Shown here: piece by piece, positions 18,423 through 20,342 of the stretch
Position numbering within the stretch: the stretch's first letter is position 1
How the letters are laid out: each line of letters begins with the position of its first letter
IMG/VR virus record: IMGVR_UViG_3300047319_001114
Coordinates: 1 to 20,342 of that record
Length of the DNA: 20,342 bases
From: a virus
Direction: 5' to 3' (one strand)
Translations under genes and position numbers: made by a program
The notes under the pieces: generated by a model
Database searches by the model: none
The model's input: the letters and a program-made list of their open reading frames with translations, nothing else
Told to the model about the DNA's origin: nothing

Positions 18423-18852
18423 GCAATTCTCCTTTGGGCCGACGACGACCGGGATAGCCGCGTCTCATATTTTCGCGATGGGTAACGGGTTCTAGATGGA
18501 AAGGATTAACGCAGAGTCGATTACGGCAGAGATGGTCGAGTTCCAATCCTTCAGGCACTTCGCCAATGACGTGCTCGAATAGCACTCGATATGATTTGCG
18601 TGGAGTCGTGTCGGTATGGATTCGCCCGTAACCATTTTCGTCAATCGAGCCAGTCCACGTCCAGCACTCACCAGTAATTATCACTTTCTCTAAGAGGCGC
18701 TCAATTACATGGCGCGGCTTAATCGTAGGCCCACGACTTCGGCGCGAACATCCTCGCGAGCAGAATTGTCTCCGTTTTCGATTTCTCCACTTCGACATGG
18801 GGATGCCGCAGAGTTGGCATGATGCAGAGGCCTTGAATCCTTTCACGGGCAT
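18415..18852 (-). CDS. HNH homing-type endonuclease with N-terminal zinc finger
   Basis: A 145-aa protein. C12/C15 and C31/C35 form an N-terminal treble-clef-like zinc site; CWTWTGSIDENGYGRI begins the nuclease domain and LELDHLCRNRLCVNPFHLEP holds the active site (D106, H107, N116, H119). This is the HNH_3 layout of phage free-standing homing endonucleases. It sits between two late genes with short overlaps (8 and 10 bases), as an intruder that does not break its neighbours. Confidence 0.88.
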   Translation of the reverse strand: MPVKGFKASASCQLCGIPMSKWRNRKRRQFCSRGCSRRSRGPTIKPRHVIERLLEKVIITGECWTWTGSIDENGYGRIHTDTTPRKSYRVLFEHVIGEVPEGLELDHLCRNRLCVNPFHLEPVTHRENMRRGYPGRRRPKGELHV

Positions 18853-19274
18853 CGTGCAATCCTCAAGAGGGTTTCGTTGCTAATCGCCCAAGCGCAGTGG
18901 TCTGGGCTGAGCAGGTTCAGGACTTGGCACAGGTCAACGCAAAGCTGATTCCCGGCCTGCGCCCGAATCGCAATCTCGTAACTGATGGTATGCGTGTTGT
19001 CCCCGAAGAGAACGCCGCTCCCCTGCTCATCGAGATAGTGGAGCGCTGCGTAGAGCGCGGGGAATCCCTGCAAAACGCTGATGATGCTGGTGAGGTGCTG
19101 GTCGAGAGCGAAGTGATCGACATTCGGGTCGTTGATGGGGACGTTGAGCAGGCGCAACTGCGAGATGAACATCGACTGGAGTTCGACCAGCCGGTCGCGC
19201 ACGCTCGTAGCCTCGATAGTCCAATCGACCTTGCCGAGGCCGCCGCGGAGCCAGAAGATATCGCCCTTATCCAT
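18843..19274 (-). CDS. 143-aa hypothetical late protein
   Basis: MDKGDIFWLRGGLGKVDWTI followed by a largely helical protein with RDRLVELQSMFISQLRLLNV. No recognised domain. It begins directly after the stop of the 45-aa membrane protein (TGA then ATG). Given its place in the lysis-side cluster it may be a structural or lysis accessory protein. Confidence 0.65.
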   Translation of the reverse strand: MDKGDIFWLRGGLGKVDWTIEATSVRDRLVELQSMFISQLRLLNVPINDPNVDHFALDQHLTSIISVLQGFPALYAALHYLDEQGSGVLFGDNTHTISYEIAIRAQAGNQLCVDLCQVLNLLSPDHCAWAISNETLLRIARCP

Positions 19275-19412
19275 TCAACCCCCGTACCACGCACAGACAA
19301 AGATGATCGGCAGCGCAACCGCCATCAGCCCGTAGGCGAGCCACACCTTCCAGTTGCCCCGCCGTTGCCACATCCACGCGCCCTCGGTCTCGTCGAAGCA
19401 GTGGTGCTTCAT
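19275..19412 (-). CDS. 45-aa membrane peptide
   Basis: MKHHCFDETEGAWMWQRRGN with a C-terminal hydrophobic helix at residues about 23-43 (VWLAYGLMAVALPIIFVCAWY). The ATG overlaps the lipoprotein stop as ATGA. Downstream of the lipoprotein gene it could form part of a spanin-like or holin-accessory set; this is inference. Confidence 0.65.
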   Translation of the reverse strand: MKHHCFDETEGAWMWQRRGNWKVWLAYGLMAVALPIIFVCAWYGG

Positions 19413-19699
19413 TGCGGCTTCAGAATCTCCCCGTGCATCGCCATGTTCTGCTTGACGAGCGCCGCGATGGTCGCGATGTCCAGCCCCGGCGTAATCCCCG
19501 CGCTCATCTCCTTGCCTGTGGTCGGGTCTGTGCAAGTCGCCGTCACCGGCTGCATCTGGGGGATTAGCCCCGCGCTGTAGTTGACCACGGTGGTCCCGCA
19601 GGTGAGCGAGATTGACGACGTGCCGGAGATGCTGCCGATGCTGAGGCCGGCACAACCGCCCAGCGGCAGGAGTAATAGAAGCGCTAGGTATCGTCTCAT
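19409..19699 (-). CDS. Lipoprotein of the lysis cluster
   Basis: A 96-aa protein starting MRRYLALLLLLPLGGCAGLS. The lipobox LGGC with C16 marks a signal-peptidase-II lipoprotein, probably anchored in the outer membrane. The mature part is rich in Thr, Ser and Gly with two further cysteines. Lipoproteins in phage lysis clusters are often o-spanins, but this one lacks the Pro-rich Rz1 look. ATG 19699 is chosen because it overlaps the upstream stop as ATGA. Confidence 0.75.
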   Translation of the reverse strand: MRRYLALLLLLPLGGCAGLSIGSISGTSSISLTCGTTVVNYSAGLIPQMQPVTATCTDPTTGKEMSAGITPGLDIATIAALVKQNMAMHGEILKPQ

Positions 19700-19872
19700 G
19701 AACCCCACCTCTTTTCATCGGCCAGCTTCTCGAACGTCTCGGGGTTGTCGCCGAGCAACGCCATCGCCGCTTCCATAATCCGGCGCACCGAGATTAGCGG
19801 CACGTTGCCGCAATCTTCGGGCAAGCACCGCTGGTAAACGTGCTGCACCTGTCGGTCGGTGAATTCCATCAT
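19696..19872 (-). CDS. 58-aa hypothetical protein
   Basis: MMEFTDRQVQHVYQRCLPED followed by a helical C-terminus. The ATG at 19872 overlaps the upstream stop as ATGA and is followed by a second ATG at 19869. No family is recognised. It lies inside the lysis-side cluster. Confidence 0.65.
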   Translation of the reverse strand: MMEFTDRQVQHVYQRCLPEDCGNVPLISVRRIMEAAMALLGDNPETFEKLADEKRWGS

Positions 19873-20234
19873 ATGAACTCCCACGAGACCAGGCCGTTAT
19901 CCGTCATGCCGAGCTGCTTCCAGACGTACTCGCCGAGGTCGATGCCCGCGCCATTGGTCGTCCGCCCTCGAGTGTCGGTTCCCGACTCAGCCTGTGGCCG
20001 GTCGCCCTCGAATACGTAGCCGTCGTCATCGTCGTTCCACGGCCCGATGTCGAGCACGATCGCCGTGCAGGAGCCGAGGAGCGAGCCGTTGGGGCTATGC
20101 CGATAGACGTGGAGGAACTTGTGCAGTGCCTTCTTGCTCGGCAGCGCCACGAACGGCACCACGTCATCGACGACGTACCCGCTAGCGGTTGTCTGGCCGA
20201 TGAGGCCCTCGCGCGTCGCTTTAACCGTGATCAT
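19869..20234 (-). CDS. Double-psi beta-barrel protein (RlpA/expansin-like), putative cell-wall role
   Basis: A 121-aa protein. ATREGLIGQTTASGYVVDD leads into PFVALPSKKALHKFLHVYR, then AIVLDIGPWNDDDDGYVF and NGAGIDLGEYVWKQLGM. The TASGYVV start, the VALPS segment, the D-x-GPWN loop and the A-GIDL end reproduce the layout of RlpA-like double-psi beta barrels. Related domains cleave or loosen peptidoglycan. Placed directly after a holin-like gene, it may act in lysis. Whether it is catalytic is not certain. Confidence 0.7.
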   Translation of the reverse strand: MITVKATREGLIGQTTASGYVVDDVVPFVALPSKKALHKFLHVYRHSPNGSLLGSCTAIVLDIGPWNDDDDGYVFEGDRPQAESGTDTRGRTTNGAGIDLGEYVWKQLGMTDNGLVSWEFI

Positions 20235-20342
20235 TACATCCCCTTCGCGATAATCTTGTCCTTCTGCTGGCTGCTATGGCTCGACCCAATCCAGAATCCC
20301 CAGCCTGCCGAGAACGCCACCACATACGCCTGCAAGATGATG
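20234..20342 (-). CDS. Holin-like membrane protein, 3' end only
   Basis: Only the last 35 residues are in the window: a hydrophobic segment (IILQAYVVAFSAGWGFWIGS) followed by a short polar tail, SSHSSQQKDKIIAKGM. A helix that ends with small residues and then a charged Lys-rich tail is typical of phage holins. The stop overlaps the next start as TAATG. The start lies beyond the right edge, so the family cannot be confirmed. Confidence 0.5.
   Translation of the reverse strand, partial: IILQAYVVAFSAGWGFWIGSSHSSQQKDKIIAKGM

Noticed and set aside
18897-19580. 227-codon plus-strand open frame across the late cluster
   Set aside because: It spans several minus-strand genes that fit each other by ATGA overlaps, and shows no recognisable domain.

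Overview
This window reads as part of the genome of a tailed phage, or a prophage, with a short-tailed (podovirus-type) head module. The evidence is a T7-gp8-type head-tail connector (portal), a scaffolding-type protein next to it, a Bbp19-like small protein, a terminase small subunit, a lysis-type cluster and a phage replication module. There are no ribosomal, tRNA or metabolic genes. Composition is moderately GC-rich. The host cannot be named from the sequence; a proteobacterium or another Gram-negative soil bacterium is a guess, based on the lipoprotein and lysis genes and the relation to Bordetella BPP-1-like phages.

Layout. Transcription runs in five blocks around two divergent control regions. 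(1) 5455 down to 1, minus strand: terminase small subunit, small proteins, portal, a run of microproteins, a Bbp19-like protein and scaffold. The next gene to the left, probably the capsid, starts at about position 10. (2) 5637-9032, plus strand: a ribbon-helix-helix (RHH) regulator followed by small accessory proteins, several with zinc ligands or a single membrane helix. (3) 13421 down to 9057, minus strand: MT-A70 methyltransferase, zinc microproteins, a DnaT-like protein, a helicase-loader-like protein, a second DNA methyltransferase, a PD-(D/E)XK-type nuclease, an HNH endonuclease, and a stand-alone DnaA domain IV. (4) 13640-17677, plus strand: a second RHH-like protein, a 344-aa zinc-ribbon protein possibly tied to recombination, and small phage proteins. 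(5) 20342 down to 17682, minus strand: holin-like fragment, double-psi beta-barrel protein, lipoprotein, membrane peptide, a protein of unknown role, a second HNH endonuclease and a papain-like peptidase. Blocks 2/3 and 4/5 converge with gaps of 24 and 4 bases.

Genes are packed tightly. Most minus-strand junctions are ATGA, GTGA or TAATG overlaps, so translation is probably coupled along each transcript. Reading these overlaps reveals about a dozen genes of 27-56 codons and corrects several starts. The control regions at 5454-5636 and 13550-13640 hold palindromes and promoter-like hexamers lying 5-7 bases from start codons that lack a ribosome binding site, which suggests leaderless first genes.

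The points most worth checking are the dense set of inverted repeats at 12412-12580 inside the replication block, the symmetric divergent promoter at 13559-13640, the GTTAAC site cluster around the terminase promoter, the free-standing DnaA domain IV with its own Cys pair, and the HNH protein with a duplicated tryptophan-rich module.
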